From JAVBKX01 sp031553835 (GTDB taxonomy: Bacteria > Bacteroidota > Bacteroidia > Bacteroidales > Azobacteroidaceae), in assembly GCA_031553835.1 (NCBI GenBank), contig JAVBKX010000025.1, positions 1 through 37,401 on the forward strand: DNA of 37,401 nucleotides. The letters are read 5' to 3'. Numbering within the stretch: position 1 is the first letter of the stretch; each line of letters starts with the position of its first letter. Positions 23,019-31,886 of this stretch are shown one piece after another. The translations under genes and the position numbers were made by a program. Below the pieces are notes generated by a model. The model was given only the letters and a program-made list of their open reading frames with translations, made no database searches and was not told where the DNA came from.

Positions 23019-24221
23019 ATGAAAAAAGAAAAAGTAGTTTTAGCGTTCAGCGGCGGATTGGATACTTCCTTTTGCGCCATGTATTTATCCCAGGAAAAAG
23101 GATATGAAGTTTACACGGCTATCGCCAATACCGGCGGATTCACCAAAGATGACCTGAAACGAATTGAAGAACGGGCTTATAAATTGGGAGCAAAAAAACA
23201 TGTTTCCTTAGATATTACACAAGAATATTACGAAAAAAGCATCAAGTACATGGTATTCGGCAATGTGTTGCGGAATGGCACCTACCCTGTTTCCGTCAGT
23301 TCCGAGCGTATTTTCCAGGCCATTGCCATTATTAATTATGCCAAAGAAATTGGAGCGGACTATGTAGCCCATGGCAGTACCGGCGCCGGAAACGACCAGG
23401 TGCGTTTCGACCTGACTTTCGATGTATTAGCGCCACAAATCAAAATATTGACGCCTACCCGCGACATGACGCTAACGCGCGAATACGAAATCAACTACCT
23501 GAAACAACATGGCTACGAAGCCGATTTTACTAAAATGGAATACTCCATTAATAAAGGACTTTGGGGAACCAGTATCGGTGGAAAAGAAACGTTGAAATCG
23601 GAACAGACTTTGCCCGAATCAGCTTATCCATCGCAGGTAACCAAACAAGAAGAAGAAAAACTGACAATTAGCTTTGAAAAAGGAGAAATTGCCGCTGTAA
23701 ACGGCAAAAAATACAACGACAAAATAGAAGCCATTCAAGCCGTAGAAGCAATCGGCTCACAATACGGCATTGGGCGAGATATGCACATCGGCGACACCAT
23801 TATCGGCATCAAAGGCCGCGTAGGATTTGAAGCTGCAGGCCCTATGTTGATTATCAACGCTCACAAAATGTTGGAAAAACATACACTCTCCAAATGGCAG
23901 CAATATTGGAAAGATCAAATCGGCAACTGGTATGGAATGTTCTTACACGAAGCCCAATACCTGGATCCGGTCATGCGTGACATGGAAGCCTTTTTAGCAA
24001 ATACTCAACAAAATGTTACCGGCACGGTTACCATTACACTTCGTCCATACGGATACACTTTAGTTGGCGTGGAAAGTGATTTCGACTTAATGAAAGCTGA
24101 TTTTGGAGAATATGGTGAAGTAAACAAAGCCTGGACAGCAGACGACGCCAAGGGATTCACAAAAATACTGGGAATGCCGACAAAGATTTATTTCAATATT
24201 CAGGAGAAAAATAAGTTATGA
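23019..24221 (+). CDS. argG: Argininosuccinate synthase
   Basis: A 400-residue enzyme joining citrulline and aspartate with ATP in arginine synthesis. The N-type ATP pyrophosphatase loop is AFSGGLDTSF near residues 8-17. Further motifs are YVAHGSTGAGNDQVRF and EYSINKGLWGTSIGG, and the end of the protein is in family register. Start 23019 (MKKEKVVLAFSGG) is preferred over a TTG frame extension at 22980 because the family starts just before the SGGLD loop. The stop overlaps argC as ATGA. Confidence 0.96.
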   Translation: MKKEKVVLAFSGGLDTSFCAMYLSQEKGYEVYTAIANTGGFTKDDLKRIEERAYKLGAKKHVSLDITQEYYEKSIKYMVFGNVLRNGTYPVSVSSERIFQAIAIINYAKEIGADYVAHGSTGAGNDQVRFDLTFDVLAPQIKILTPTRDMTLTREYEINYLKQHGYEADFTKMEYSINKGLWGTSIGGKETLKSEQTLPESAYPSQVTKQEEEKLTISFEKGEIAAVNGKKYNDKIEAIQAVEAIGSQYGIGRDMHIGDTIIGIKGRVGFEAAGPMLIINAHKMLEKHTLSKWQQYWKDQIGNWYGMFLHEAQYLDPVMRDMEAFLANTQQNVTGTVTITLRPYGYTLVGVESDFDLMKADFGEYGEVNKAWTADDAKGFTKILGMPTKIYFNIQEKNKL

Positions 24222-25186
24222 TCAAAGTAGGAATTATCGGCGGCGCCGGTTATACCGCCGGAGAACTAATCCGGCTATTAATAAATCACCCTCATGTACA
24301 CATTGAATTCGTCCACAGTTCCAGCAATGCAGGAAACAAGATTACTGATGTACATGGAGGATTGATTGGAGAAACCGATTTGGTTTTTTCCGACAAACAT
24401 CCTTTCGGCCATGTAGATGCTTTATTTTTATGTTCCGCTCATGGCGACAGTAAAAAATTCATGGAAGAAAATTTGATTCCGGAATCCCTCAATATCATCG
24501 ATTTATCGACAGATTACCGCAAGGAGCGTCCCGAACATAACTTTGTTTACGGTTTACCGGAATTGAATAAACATCGGATTCAATCAGCTATCAGGGTAGC
24601 CAATCCCGGTTGTTTTGCCACAGCCATACAACTGGCGCTTTTGCCATTGGCGGCAAATAATTTGCTGCAAAACGAAATACATGTCAATGCCATTACAGGT
24701 TCGACCGGCGCCGGCGTAAAACCGTCGGCAACCTCTCATTTCAGTTGGCGCGACAATAATATTTCGACATATAAACCGTTTGACCATCAGCATTTGACGG
24801 AAATAAAACAATCGTTGCAACACTTGCAACCCACATTTAGCCATTTGCTGAATTTCATTCCCATAAGAGGAAATTTTTCACGGGGAATATATGCCACAGC
24901 TTATACCGATTGCGAATTATCTTTAGAAGAAATAAAAACGTTGTACCAAAACTTTTACAAAGATGCCGCATTCACATTCGTCACAGATCACAATCCCGAT
25001 TTAAAACAAGTGATAAATACCAACAAATGTGTATTATATCTCGAAAAACATGGAAGCAAAATCCTGATCGTTTCCATAATTGATAATTTATTGAAAGGAG
25101 CATCGGGACAAGCAGTACAAAATTTCAATTTGATGTTTGAGTTGGACGAAAAAGCAGGATTAAACTTAAAACCAAGTGCATTTTAA
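24218..25186 (+). CDS. argC: N-acyl-gamma-glutamyl-phosphate reductase
   Basis: A 322-residue NADPH-dependent reductase of the arginine pathway. The dinucleotide loop is GGAGYTAGELIRLL (8-21) and the catalytic cysteine is C132 in VANPGCFATAIQLALLPL. KGASGQAVQNFNLMF closes the protein, as expected. In Bacteroidales the substrate is probably the N-succinyl rather than the N-acetyl compound, which the sequence alone does not prove. Translationally coupled to argG (4-nt overlap); argD follows after 1 bp. Confidence 0.95.
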   Translation: MIKVGIIGGAGYTAGELIRLLINHPHVHIEFVHSSSNAGNKITDVHGGLIGETDLVFSDKHPFGHVDALFLCSAHGDSKKFMEENLIPESLNIIDLSTDYRKERPEHNFVYGLPELNKHRIQSAIRVANPGCFATAIQLALLPLAANNLLQNEIHVNAITGSTGAGVKPSATSHFSWRDNNISTYKPFDHQHLTEIKQSLQHLQPTFSHLLNFIPIRGNFSRGIYATAYTDCELSLEEIKTLYQNFYKDAAFTFVTDHNPDLKQVINTNKCVLYLEKHGSKILIVSIIDNLLKGASGQAVQNFNLMFELDEKAGLNLKPSAF

Positions 25187-25187
25187 T

Positions 25188-26312
25188 ATGAAACCATTTG
25201 ACGTATATCCTTTGTGGAACATAGAGCCGGTAAAAGCATCCGGCTGTAAGGTATATGATAAAAGCGGGACGGAGTACCTGGATTTTTATGGTGGCCATGC
25301 CGTTATTTCTGTCGGGCATTCACATCCGCATTATGTAGAAATGTTGACAAACCAATTGCATAAACTTGGCTTTTATTCCAATTCTGTCATCAATTCTCTG
25401 CAAAACGAATTAGCCGAAAAATTGGGAAAAGCCTCCGGTTATGATGATTACAGTTTATTTTTAATCAATTCCGGAGCGGAAGCAAATGAAAACGCCCTCA
25501 AATTGGCCTCGTTTCATAATATGAGGAAACGGGTGATCGCTTTTCGTCAATCTTTTCATGGACGAACATTTGCAGCTGTAAAGGTGACTGACATTCCTAA
25601 CTATTTAGCGCCGATCAATGAAGGAATGGATGTCACTTTTGTTCCGTTCAACGACATTGAAACACTCAGGAATGAACTAAACAAAAAAGACGTTTCATCC
25701 GTTATCATTGAAGGGATTCAAGGAATTGGAGGTATTCAGGTTCCGGAAAATACCTTTTTAACAGAATTGAGCAACATTTGCAAAGAAACAGGCACAATTC
25801 TGATCGTTGACGAAATACAATCGGGTTACGGACGGAGCGGAAAATTCTTTGCACATCAATACGCCGGTATCCGGCCCGACATCATTACTGTAGCCAAAGG
25901 CATGGGAAATGGTTTTCCGATCGCAGGCGTATTAATCAGCCCCGATTTCAAAGCTGTACACGGCCAGCTGGGCACTACTTTCGGCGGCAATCACCTGGCT
26001 TGTACGGCAGCTATTGCAGTATTGGACATTATGATAAAAGAAAACCTGTTAGACAACGTTAATAAAGTCGGTAGTTTTTTGATTTCGGAATTACAAAAAA
26101 TACCTCAAATCAAGGAAGTACGTGGACATGGTTTAATGATCGGCGTAGAATTTGACAAAACAATCAAAGAAATGCGGGATAAATTGCTATTTGACCAACA
26201 TGTATTTACCGGAGCTACCGGAACCAACGTATTTCGCTTGTTACCACCATTGTGTTTATCAATGGAAGAGGCAAAAGAATTTTTAAACAGATTTGAACTG
26301 ATTTTGAAATAA
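25188..26312 (+). CDS. argD: Acyl-ornithine aminotransferase (class III PLP)
   Basis: A 374-residue PLP enzyme. The PLP lysine is K237 in ITVAKGMGNGFPIAG and the PLP-nitrogen aspartate is D208 in ILIVDEIQSGYGRSG. INSGAEANENALKLA (93-107) binds the phosphate. It transaminates N-acyl-glutamate semialdehyde to N-acyl-ornithine; in Bacteroidales the acyl group is likely succinyl. Start ATG 25188 (MKPFDVYPLWN) is used instead of GTG 25176, which lies inside argC. After its stop comes an 89-bp gap with a large hairpin made from the dispersed repeat. Confidence 0.94.
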   Translation: MKPFDVYPLWNIEPVKASGCKVYDKSGTEYLDFYGGHAVISVGHSHPHYVEMLTNQLHKLGFYSNSVINSLQNELAEKLGKASGYDDYSLFLINSGAEANENALKLASFHNMRKRVIAFRQSFHGRTFAAVKVTDIPNYLAPINEGMDVTFVPFNDIETLRNELNKKDVSSVIIEGIQGIGGIQVPENTFLTELSNICKETGTILIVDEIQSGYGRSGKFFAHQYAGIRPDIITVAKGMGNGFPIAGVLISPDFKAVHGQLGTTFGGNHLACTAAIAVLDIMIKENLLDNVNKVGSFLISELQKIPQIKEVRGHGLMIGVEFDKTIKEMRDKLLFDQHVFTGATGTNVFRLLPPLCLSMEEAKEFLNRFELILK

Positions 26313-26314
26313 AG

Positions 26315-26384
26315 GGAGTTAGAAGAAGTTATACGAAGTTAGAGGCAAATCAACTTCTAACTTCCTCTAACTGCTTCTAACTCC
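26315..26384. repeat. Large hairpin from the dispersed GTTAGA-type repeat, copy 2
   Basis: 30-nt arms (26315-26344 and 26355-26384) pair with 4 mismatches around a 10-nt loop. On the plus strand a short TATAAAAAA follows. It could weaken read-through from argD into proC or protect mRNA ends. The arms are made of GGAGTTAGAAGAAGTTAT-type units also found at 22922 and 27785. Confidence 0.8.
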
Positions 26385-26401
26385 TATAAAAAAGCAACAG
26401 C

Positions 26402-27199
26402 ATGAAACTATCAATTGTCGGAGGCGGAAATATGGGAAGCGCCATAGCCCGCGGGTTAATAAAAGGAACATTATTTCAGGCGAATGATATCACAATCATT
26501 GACATCCAGTCTGCACCACTGGAAAAATTACAACAATTATTGCCTGACGTACACACAGCATTAAACAATTACGACAGCCTTCCTCAGGCCGACATCGTTA
26601 TTGTAGCTGTAAAACCCTGGATGATAGAAGACACCATCGTCGATATCAAATTTAAACTCGATTACAGCCGCCAGATTATTGTGTCGATTGCAGCCGGAGT
26701 TGAGATTGATTTCATGAACAAGATATTGAACAAACCCAACGACATTCACTCGGTACCTACTCTTTTCCGGGTTATTCCCAATACCGCCATTGCCGTAGGA
26801 GAAAGCATGACTTTGATTTGCTCCCGAAATGCATCGAAAGAGCAATCGAATCTATTGCTCAACATTTTCAATGAAATGGGAAAAGCGGTTTTAATTCAAG
26901 AATCGCAACTACCGGCAGGTACTGCCTTAGCATCATGCGGTATAGCCTATTTTTTTCGTCATGTACGTGCAGCCATGGAAGCCGGCGTTGAAATGGGATT
27001 TAATGCGCAACAGGCTCAAGATCTGATTGTTCACACCATGAAAGGAGCTGCCGAATTATTGATACACACGGGTGAACATCCCGAAGTGGAAATTGATAAA
27101 GTGACGACTCCCGGAGGCATTACCATAAAAGGATTGAACGAATTGGAAGCCAATGGATTTACAAATGCCATCATAAAAGCGATGAAAGCCAGTAAATAA
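26402..27199 (+). CDS. proC: Pyrroline-5-carboxylate reductase
   Basis: A 265-residue NAD(P)H-dependent enzyme making proline. The Rossmann loop is GGGNMGSAIARGL (7-19). VSIAAGVEIDFM, RVIPNTAIAVGESMTL and the C-terminal signature VTTPGGITIKGLNELE (substrate-binding dimer helices) are all present. Its place directly after argD suggests that proline and arginine synthesis, which share glutamate semialdehyde-type intermediates, are co-regulated. Next gene 14 bp downstream. Confidence 0.95.
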   Translation: MKLSIVGGGNMGSAIARGLIKGTLFQANDITIIDIQSAPLEKLQQLLPDVHTALNNYDSLPQADIVIVAVKPWMIEDTIVDIKFKLDYSRQIIVSIAAGVEIDFMNKILNKPNDIHSVPTLFRVIPNTAIAVGESMTLICSRNASKEQSNLLLNIFNEMGKAVLIQESQLPAGTALASCGIAYFFRHVRAAMEAGVEMGFNAQQAQDLIVHTMKGAAELLIHTGEHPEVEIDKVTTPGGITIKGLNELEANGFTNAIIKAMKASK

Positions 27200-27213
27200 A
27201 ATAATAATAAATT

Positions 27214-27762
27214 ATGAATGAACAAATTAAACAAATAGCCGAACGATTGAAAGGACTGCGCGAATCGCTGAATTATTCAATCGAGGAAATGGCAGCACAA
27301 TGCGACAAAGCTGTAGATGCTATTGAATTATACGAATCGGGAGATGTTGACATACCTATGAGTTATTTATTTGACATTTCTCAACGGTTGGGTATCGATA
27401 CCTCGACCTTAATTTCGGGAGAAGAACCTCGTATGAAAAATTACTATCTGACCCGGTATGGAACAGGTATTTCTGTAGAGAGAACCAAGGCATACAAATA
27501 TCAGGCATTAGCAAGCGGATTCAAAAATCCAAAAGCGGAGCCATTCGAAGTAACTGTAGAACCAAACGATAATCAAATTTATCAAAATAGTCATATCGGC
27601 CAGGAATTTAATTATGTATTGGAGGGTCGGCTGCAATTTCGCATCCACGACAAAGATCTTATTTTAAGTGAAGGAGACTGCATTTACTTTGATTCGTCCT
27701 GTCCTCACGGCATGAAAGCGTTAGATGGCAAGCCGGTAAAATTTCTTGCAATAATATTGTGA
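27214..27762 (+). CDS. XRE-cupin transcriptional regulator
   Basis: A 182-residue regulator. Residues ~8-62 form an HTH_3 domain (IAERLKGLRESLNYSIEEMA, then LFDISQRLGIDTSTLISG). Residues ~105-182 form a cupin barrel: EVTVEPNDNQIYQNSHIGQE-FNYVLEGRLQFRI, with the second metal-motif strand DSSCPHGMKAL. The histidines of cupin motif 1 are partly replaced, so metal binding is uncertain. It probably senses a small ligand and regulates the acyl-CoA ligase that follows; this pair is common in Bacteroidales and many anaerobes. Confidence 0.88.
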   Translation: MNEQIKQIAERLKGLRESLNYSIEEMAAQCDKAVDAIELYESGDVDIPMSYLFDISQRLGIDTSTLISGEEPRMKNYYLTRYGTGISVERTKAYKYQALASGFKNPKAEPFEVTVEPNDNQIYQNSHIGQEFNYVLEGRLQFRIHDKDLILSEGDCIYFDSSCPHGMKALDGKPVKFLAIIL

Positions 27763-27784
27763 TAGAAAACCGGAAAAACGAAGT

Positions 27785-27830
27785 ATCATTCGTCTAACTC
27801 CCTATAACTCCTTTTAATGTCCTCTAATTC
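27785..27830 (-). repeat. Dispersed GTTAGA-type intergenic repeat, copy 3
   Basis: CGTCTAACTCCCTATAACTCC and the following TTTTAATGTCCTCTAATTC are the reverse complement of the pattern seen in copies 1 and 2. The ATG at 27817 lies inside it, which argues that the next gene really starts at 27841. Confidence 0.6.
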
Positions 27831-27840
27831 TTTAAAAAAA

Positions 27841-29490
27841 ATGATAGAAAAATATATTTCTCAAACACAGTTTAGCAATCAGGCTGACTTCAAAGCTAAT
27901 TTCAAAATTAATATTCCCGAAAATTTCAATTTTGCTTATGACGTTGTAGATGAATGGGCAAAAACAGCTCCGGAAAAAAGAGCATTATGCTGGACTAACG
28001 ATCAGGGGCAACATCTTGATTTTTCTTTTGCCGAAATCAAAAAACAAAGCGATGCCGCGGCTTCTTTCTTCCAGTCCATCGGAATCAAAAAAGGCGATAT
28101 GGTCATGTTGATACTCAAGCGACGGTATCACTATTGGTTTGCTATATTGGGACTGCACAAAATAGGCGCCGTAGCTATTCCGGCAACTCACCTGCTGACA
28201 AAAAAAGACATCATCTATCGTTGCAATGCCGCTGATATTAAAGCCATCATTAGTGTCGGTGAAGAAGAAGTGATGCAACACATCGACGATGCCATGCCCG
28301 AATCGCCCAGTGTAAAAAACAGAATTTCCATCGGCCCTGCAATCAAACCCGGCTGGTTGGATTTCAGTGAAGGCCTTGCAAATGCTGCTCCATTTGAACG
28401 TCCACAGCATGTAAATAATAACAACGATATTTTCCTGCTGTATTTTACTTCAGGAACCACCGGAAATCCCAAAATGGTCATTCATGATTTCACTTACCCG
28501 CTCGGACATATCGTCACCTCCGGTTTCTGGCAGAATTTGAATGAAAACAGCCTTCACCTCACATTAGCCGACACTGGTTGGGCAAAAGCGGCCTGGGGGA
28601 AAATCTATGGACAATGGATCATGGGCGCTTCCGTATTTGTGTATGATCACGAAAAATTTACGCCGGCCGATTTGCTGGAAATTATGCAGAAATACAAAGT
28701 CACCTCATTCTGTGCGCCCCCTACCGTATTCCGGTTTATGATTCGGGAAAATTTATCTAAATATGATCTTTCAGCTTTGAAATATTGTACCATTGCAGGA
28801 GAACCTCTAAATCCATCGGTTTATGAAGCTTTCTATAAAGCCACAGGAATTAAATTAATGGAAGGATTCGGACAAACGGAAACGACTGTCACTATTGCTA
28901 CATTCCCGTGGATGGAACCCAAGCCCGGATCTATGGGAATACCTAATCCCGCTTACGATATGGATTTGCTGACAGCCGACGGACGCAGTGCGGAAGATGG
29001 TGAACAAGGCGAAATCATTTTCCGGACAGACAAAAACAAACCTGTAGGATTATTCATGGGATATTACCGTGATCCGGAATTGACCGAAAATGTATATCAC
29101 AACCATGTGTATCATACCGGTGATATTGCCTGGCGCGACGAAGAAGGTTATTACTGGTTTGTGGGGCGCAATGATGATGTCATCAAAAGTTCCGGTTATC
29201 GGATCGGGCCATTCGAAGTCGAAAGCGCCCTGATGACACACCCGGCTGTTGTGGAATGCGCTATTACCGGCGTTCCCGACGAAGTACGCGGACAAGTAGT
29301 CAAAGCCACCATCATTTTAGCTCAGGATTATAAAAATCGAGCCGGAGAAGAATTAATTAAAGAAATCCAGGATCATGTCAAAAATGTGACCGCTCCTTAT
29401 AAATATCCCCGGATCATTGAATTTGTAGAAGAATTGCCGAAAACCATCAGCGGTAAAATCAGACGGGTAGAAATCCGGGGCAGGAAATGA
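27841..29490 (+). CDS. AMP-dependent acyl-CoA synthetase (MACS-like)
   Basis: A 549-residue ANL-superfamily enzyme that activates a carboxylic acid to its CoA thioester through an acyl-adenylate. The ATP loop is YFTSGTTGNPKM near residue 201, and the adenine site is EGFGQTETT. YHTGDIAWRDEEGYYWFVGR with DDVIKSSGYRIGP is the hinge region, and the catalytic lysine is in TISGKIRR near residue 539. It resembles medium-chain acyl/acetyl-CoA ligases; the acid is unknown. Start 27841 is preferred over 27817 because the latter lies inside a dispersed intergenic repeat. It follows its likely regulator and overlaps uvrB by 4 nt. Confidence 0.9.
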   Translation: MIEKYISQTQFSNQADFKANFKINIPENFNFAYDVVDEWAKTAPEKRALCWTNDQGQHLDFSFAEIKKQSDAAASFFQSIGIKKGDMVMLILKRRYHYWFAILGLHKIGAVAIPATHLLTKKDIIYRCNAADIKAIISVGEEEVMQHIDDAMPESPSVKNRISIGPAIKPGWLDFSEGLANAAPFERPQHVNNNNDIFLLYFTSGTTGNPKMVIHDFTYPLGHIVTSGFWQNLNENSLHLTLADTGWAKAAWGKIYGQWIMGASVFVYDHEKFTPADLLEIMQKYKVTSFCAPPTVFRFMIRENLSKYDLSALKYCTIAGEPLNPSVYEAFYKATGIKLMEGFGQTETTVTIATFPWMEPKPGSMGIPNPAYDMDLLTADGRSAEDGEQGEIIFRTDKNKPVGLFMGYYRDPELTENVYHNHVYHTGDIAWRDEEGYYWFVGRNDDVIKSSGYRIGPFEVESALMTHPAVVECAITGVPDEVRGQVVKATIILAQDYKNRAGEELIKEIQDHVKNVTAPYKYPRIIEFVEELPKTISGKIRRVEIRGRK

Positions 29491-31505
29491 ATTTTAAACT
29501 AACATCCGACTACCGTCCTACCGGAGATCAACCGGAAGCCATACAAGCATTAGTGGAAGGACTGAACAACGGCGATTCCTGTCAGACTTTGTTGGGCGTA
29601 ACCGGTTCGGGCAAAACGTTCACAGTAGCCAACGTGATCAACCAACTGAACCGGCCGGCATTGATCCTCAGCCACAATAAAACCCTGGCGGCGCAATTGT
29701 ATTCGGAGTTCAAAAATTTTTTTCCGGAAAATGCTGTAGAATATTTCGTATCCTACTACGATTATTATCAGCCCGAGGCCTATCTCCCGTCCACCAATAC
29801 CTACATTGAGAAAGATTTGTCTATCAATGAGGAAATTGAACGTTTGCGACTTTCCGCTACCTCTTCCCTACTCTCAGGACGGCGGGATGTGATTATTGTT
29901 TCTTCCGTTTCTTGTCTGTATGGTATCGGAAATCCCGAAGATTTTAAGGAAAATGTAGTATCGATTCACAAAGGACAGACTTTTTCGAGAAATGTATTTT
30001 TACGCAAATTGGTGGACAGCTTATATTCCCGCAACCAGGTAGAATTCAACCGGGGGAATTTCCGTGTCAAAGGCGATACCGTTGATTTATATCCGGCCTA
30101 TTTAGATTATGCCATCCGAATCAGTTTCTGGGGAGATGATATAGAAGAAATTGCCGCTTTCGATCCTGTCAACGGACATATTTTAGAAGAATACAATGAA
30201 TTCAACATATATCCGGCCAATCTGTTTGTTACTACCCGCGAACGTATCAACCATGCTATTGGTGAAATTGAAATAGATTTAGGACGCCGTGTCGATTTCC
30301 TGCAATCGGAAGGCAAAAATCTGGAAGCTAAACGATTGTATGACCGGGTAACGTATGATTTGGAAATGATCCGCGAATTAGGTTATTGTTCCGGCATCGA
30401 AAATTATTCCCGCTATTTCGACGGACGCCCTGCCGGAAGCCGTCCCTTCTGTTTGCTGGATTATTTTCCGGAAGATTTTATTACCGTCATTGACGAAAGT
30501 CATGTGACCATTCCTCAAATACGGGCCATGTATGGCGGAGATCGCTCCCGGAAAATAAACTTAGTAGAATACGGATTCCGTCTGCCGGCAGCAGTGGACA
30601 ACCGTCCGCTGACTTTCGATGAATTTGAATCAATAACGAGTCATACGATCTACGTCAGCGCCACTCCGGCTGATTATGAGTTGCAAAAATGCGAAGGCAT
30701 CATTATCGAGCAGGTAGTTCGCCCCACCGGATTATTAGACCCGCCTATCGAAGTCCGTCCCAGCCTCAACCAAATCGACGATTTAATGGAAGAAATCCGT
30801 TTACGAGTCAAAGCAGGAGAACGTTCGTTAGTCACCACTTTAACCAAACGCATGGCCGAAGAATTATCCGCTTACTTAACCAAACTCAACATTAATTGCG
30901 CTTACATTCACTCCGATGTTGATACCCTGGAACGGATTGAAATCATGGAAAAATTGCGGCAAGGTTATTTCGATGTTCTAATTGGCGTCAATTTATTACG
31001 TGAAGGATTGGATTTACCCGAAGTTTCTTTAGTAGCAATATTGGATGCCGATAAAGAAGGCTTCCTTCGCTCGCACCGTTCACTTACGCAAACGGCCGGA
31101 CGTGCTGCACGAAACATAAACGGCAAAGTAATTTTCTATGCCGATAAAATTACCGACAGCATGCGGCAAACGATGGACGAAACCGACCGGAGGCGCACAA
31201 AACAAATGGCTTATAATGCAGAACACAATATCACCCCGCAACAAATACGAAAAAATACGACTTCTCCGTTAATGAAAGAAGCCGTACCCTATGCCTATGT
31301 TGAATCCGAGCATGCCGTCGCTGCTGATCCTTTAGCCGAATATTTAAGTAAACCTCAATTAATCAAACTCATCGAAAAAACGAAGAAAATGATGCACGAT
31401 GCTGCAAAAAGATTGGAATTTTTGGAAGCCGCGCAATACCGGGACGAACTGATGAAATTGGAAAAGCAGTTGGAGGAAATCAATACCACTGCTACACAAC
31501 GGTAA
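29487..31505 (+). CDS. uvrB: UvrABC excinuclease subunit B
   Basis: A 672-residue DNA-repair helicase-like protein of nucleotide excision repair. Walker A is GVTGSGKT (37-44). The damage-verifying beta-hairpin region starts with YYDYYQPEAYLPSTNTYIEK. DESHVTIPQIRAMYGGDRSR, the helicase motifs TLTKRMAEELSAYL and LLREGLDLPEVSLV, and a C-terminal UVR motif (KRLEFLEAAQYRDEL) that binds UvrC are all in place. Length is normal for the family. Start overlaps the ligase stop (ATGA). The GntR pseudogene converges on it after 2 bp. Confidence 0.97.
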   Translation: MNFKLTSDYRPTGDQPEAIQALVEGLNNGDSCQTLLGVTGSGKTFTVANVINQLNRPALILSHNKTLAAQLYSEFKNFFPENAVEYFVSYYDYYQPEAYLPSTNTYIEKDLSINEEIERLRLSATSSLLSGRRDVIIVSSVSCLYGIGNPEDFKENVVSIHKGQTFSRNVFLRKLVDSLYSRNQVEFNRGNFRVKGDTVDLYPAYLDYAIRISFWGDDIEEIAAFDPVNGHILEEYNEFNIYPANLFVTTRERINHAIGEIEIDLGRRVDFLQSEGKNLEAKRLYDRVTYDLEMIRELGYCSGIENYSRYFDGRPAGSRPFCLLDYFPEDFITVIDESHVTIPQIRAMYGGDRSRKINLVEYGFRLPAAVDNRPLTFDEFESITSHTIYVSATPADYELQKCEGIIIEQVVRPTGLLDPPIEVRPSLNQIDDLMEEIRLRVKAGERSLVTTLTKRMAEELSAYLTKLNINCAYIHSDVDTLERIEIMEKLRQGYFDVLIGVNLLREGLDLPEVSLVAILDADKEGFLRSHRSLTQTAGRAARNINGKVIFYADKITDSMRQTMDETDRRRTKQMAYNAEHNITPQQIRKNTTSPLMKEAVPYAYVESEHAVAADPLAEYLSKPQLIKLIEKTKKMMHDAAKRLEFLEAAQYRDELMKLEKQLEEINTTATQR

Positions 31506-31507
31506 AA

Positions 31508-31819
31508 TCACATATCTCTTTCCGACTCAATAGTATAAACAAAACTATCGGCTCGATAATAACCCACATTCCATTCCACCGGGCGGCCTCCACGATCATA
31601 AACATAGCGCTTCCTTTTCAAAATCGGATCGCCTGCTTTCATTTCCTGAGAAAAACTCAACCAATTGCCAGCCTTGGAAGTAATTGCAGTATCCGCAACC
31701 ACAGTACCGACTCCTTTTTTGCGAATCAATAAGCCTTCAAATACCATTTTATTTATAGCCTGCCTCAATGTACTGCGCGAAATGCCTAATTGCCGGGACA
31801 AATCATTAACTTTGCAAAA
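31508..31819 (-). pseudogene. GntR/HutC-family (UTRA) repressor, doubly truncated
   Basis: The open frame gives VNDLSRQLGISRSTLRQAIN and KMVFEGLLIRKKGVGTVVA, the end of a GntR winged helix lacking the first ~40 residues; an upstream TGA (31822-31820) closes the frame. After WLSFSQEM the frame jumps to AGDPILKRKRYVYDRGGRPV and EWNVGYYRADSFVYTIE, the last third of a UTRA effector domain. About 70-80 residues of the middle are missing in frame (usual length about 240). The protein could neither bind DNA nor sense a sugar normally. In intact relatives such regulators control adjacent sugar genes; here the neighbours are the GH92 and kinase/isomerase genes, divergent from it. Confidence 0.8.
31807..31814 (+). 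promoter_or_regulatory. -7 box of the mannose module
   Basis: TAACTTTG, 72 nt upstream of the GH92 start codon. The nearest TTG (31790-31792) is 14 bp upstream, shorter than usual. The operator-like palindrome at 31827-31842 begins 12 bp further downstream, i.e. at or just after the expected transcription start. Confidence 0.55.
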
Positions 31820-31826
31820 TCATTGA

Positions 31827-31842
31827 ATATGTATATACATAT
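31827..31842. promoter_or_regulatory. 16-bp palindromic operator, GntR/TreR-like
   Basis: ATATGTATATACATAT is a perfect inverted repeat. Its core TGTATATACA matches the style of operators of GntR/HutC-type repressors (TTGTATATACAA is known for Bacillus TreR). It sits just downstream of the -7 box in the GH92 leader and next to the remnant of such a repressor. Confidence 0.7.
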
Positions 31843-31886
31843 AAACACATTAAAAATTTATTGTAATCAATTTTAAACTGTTTTTC

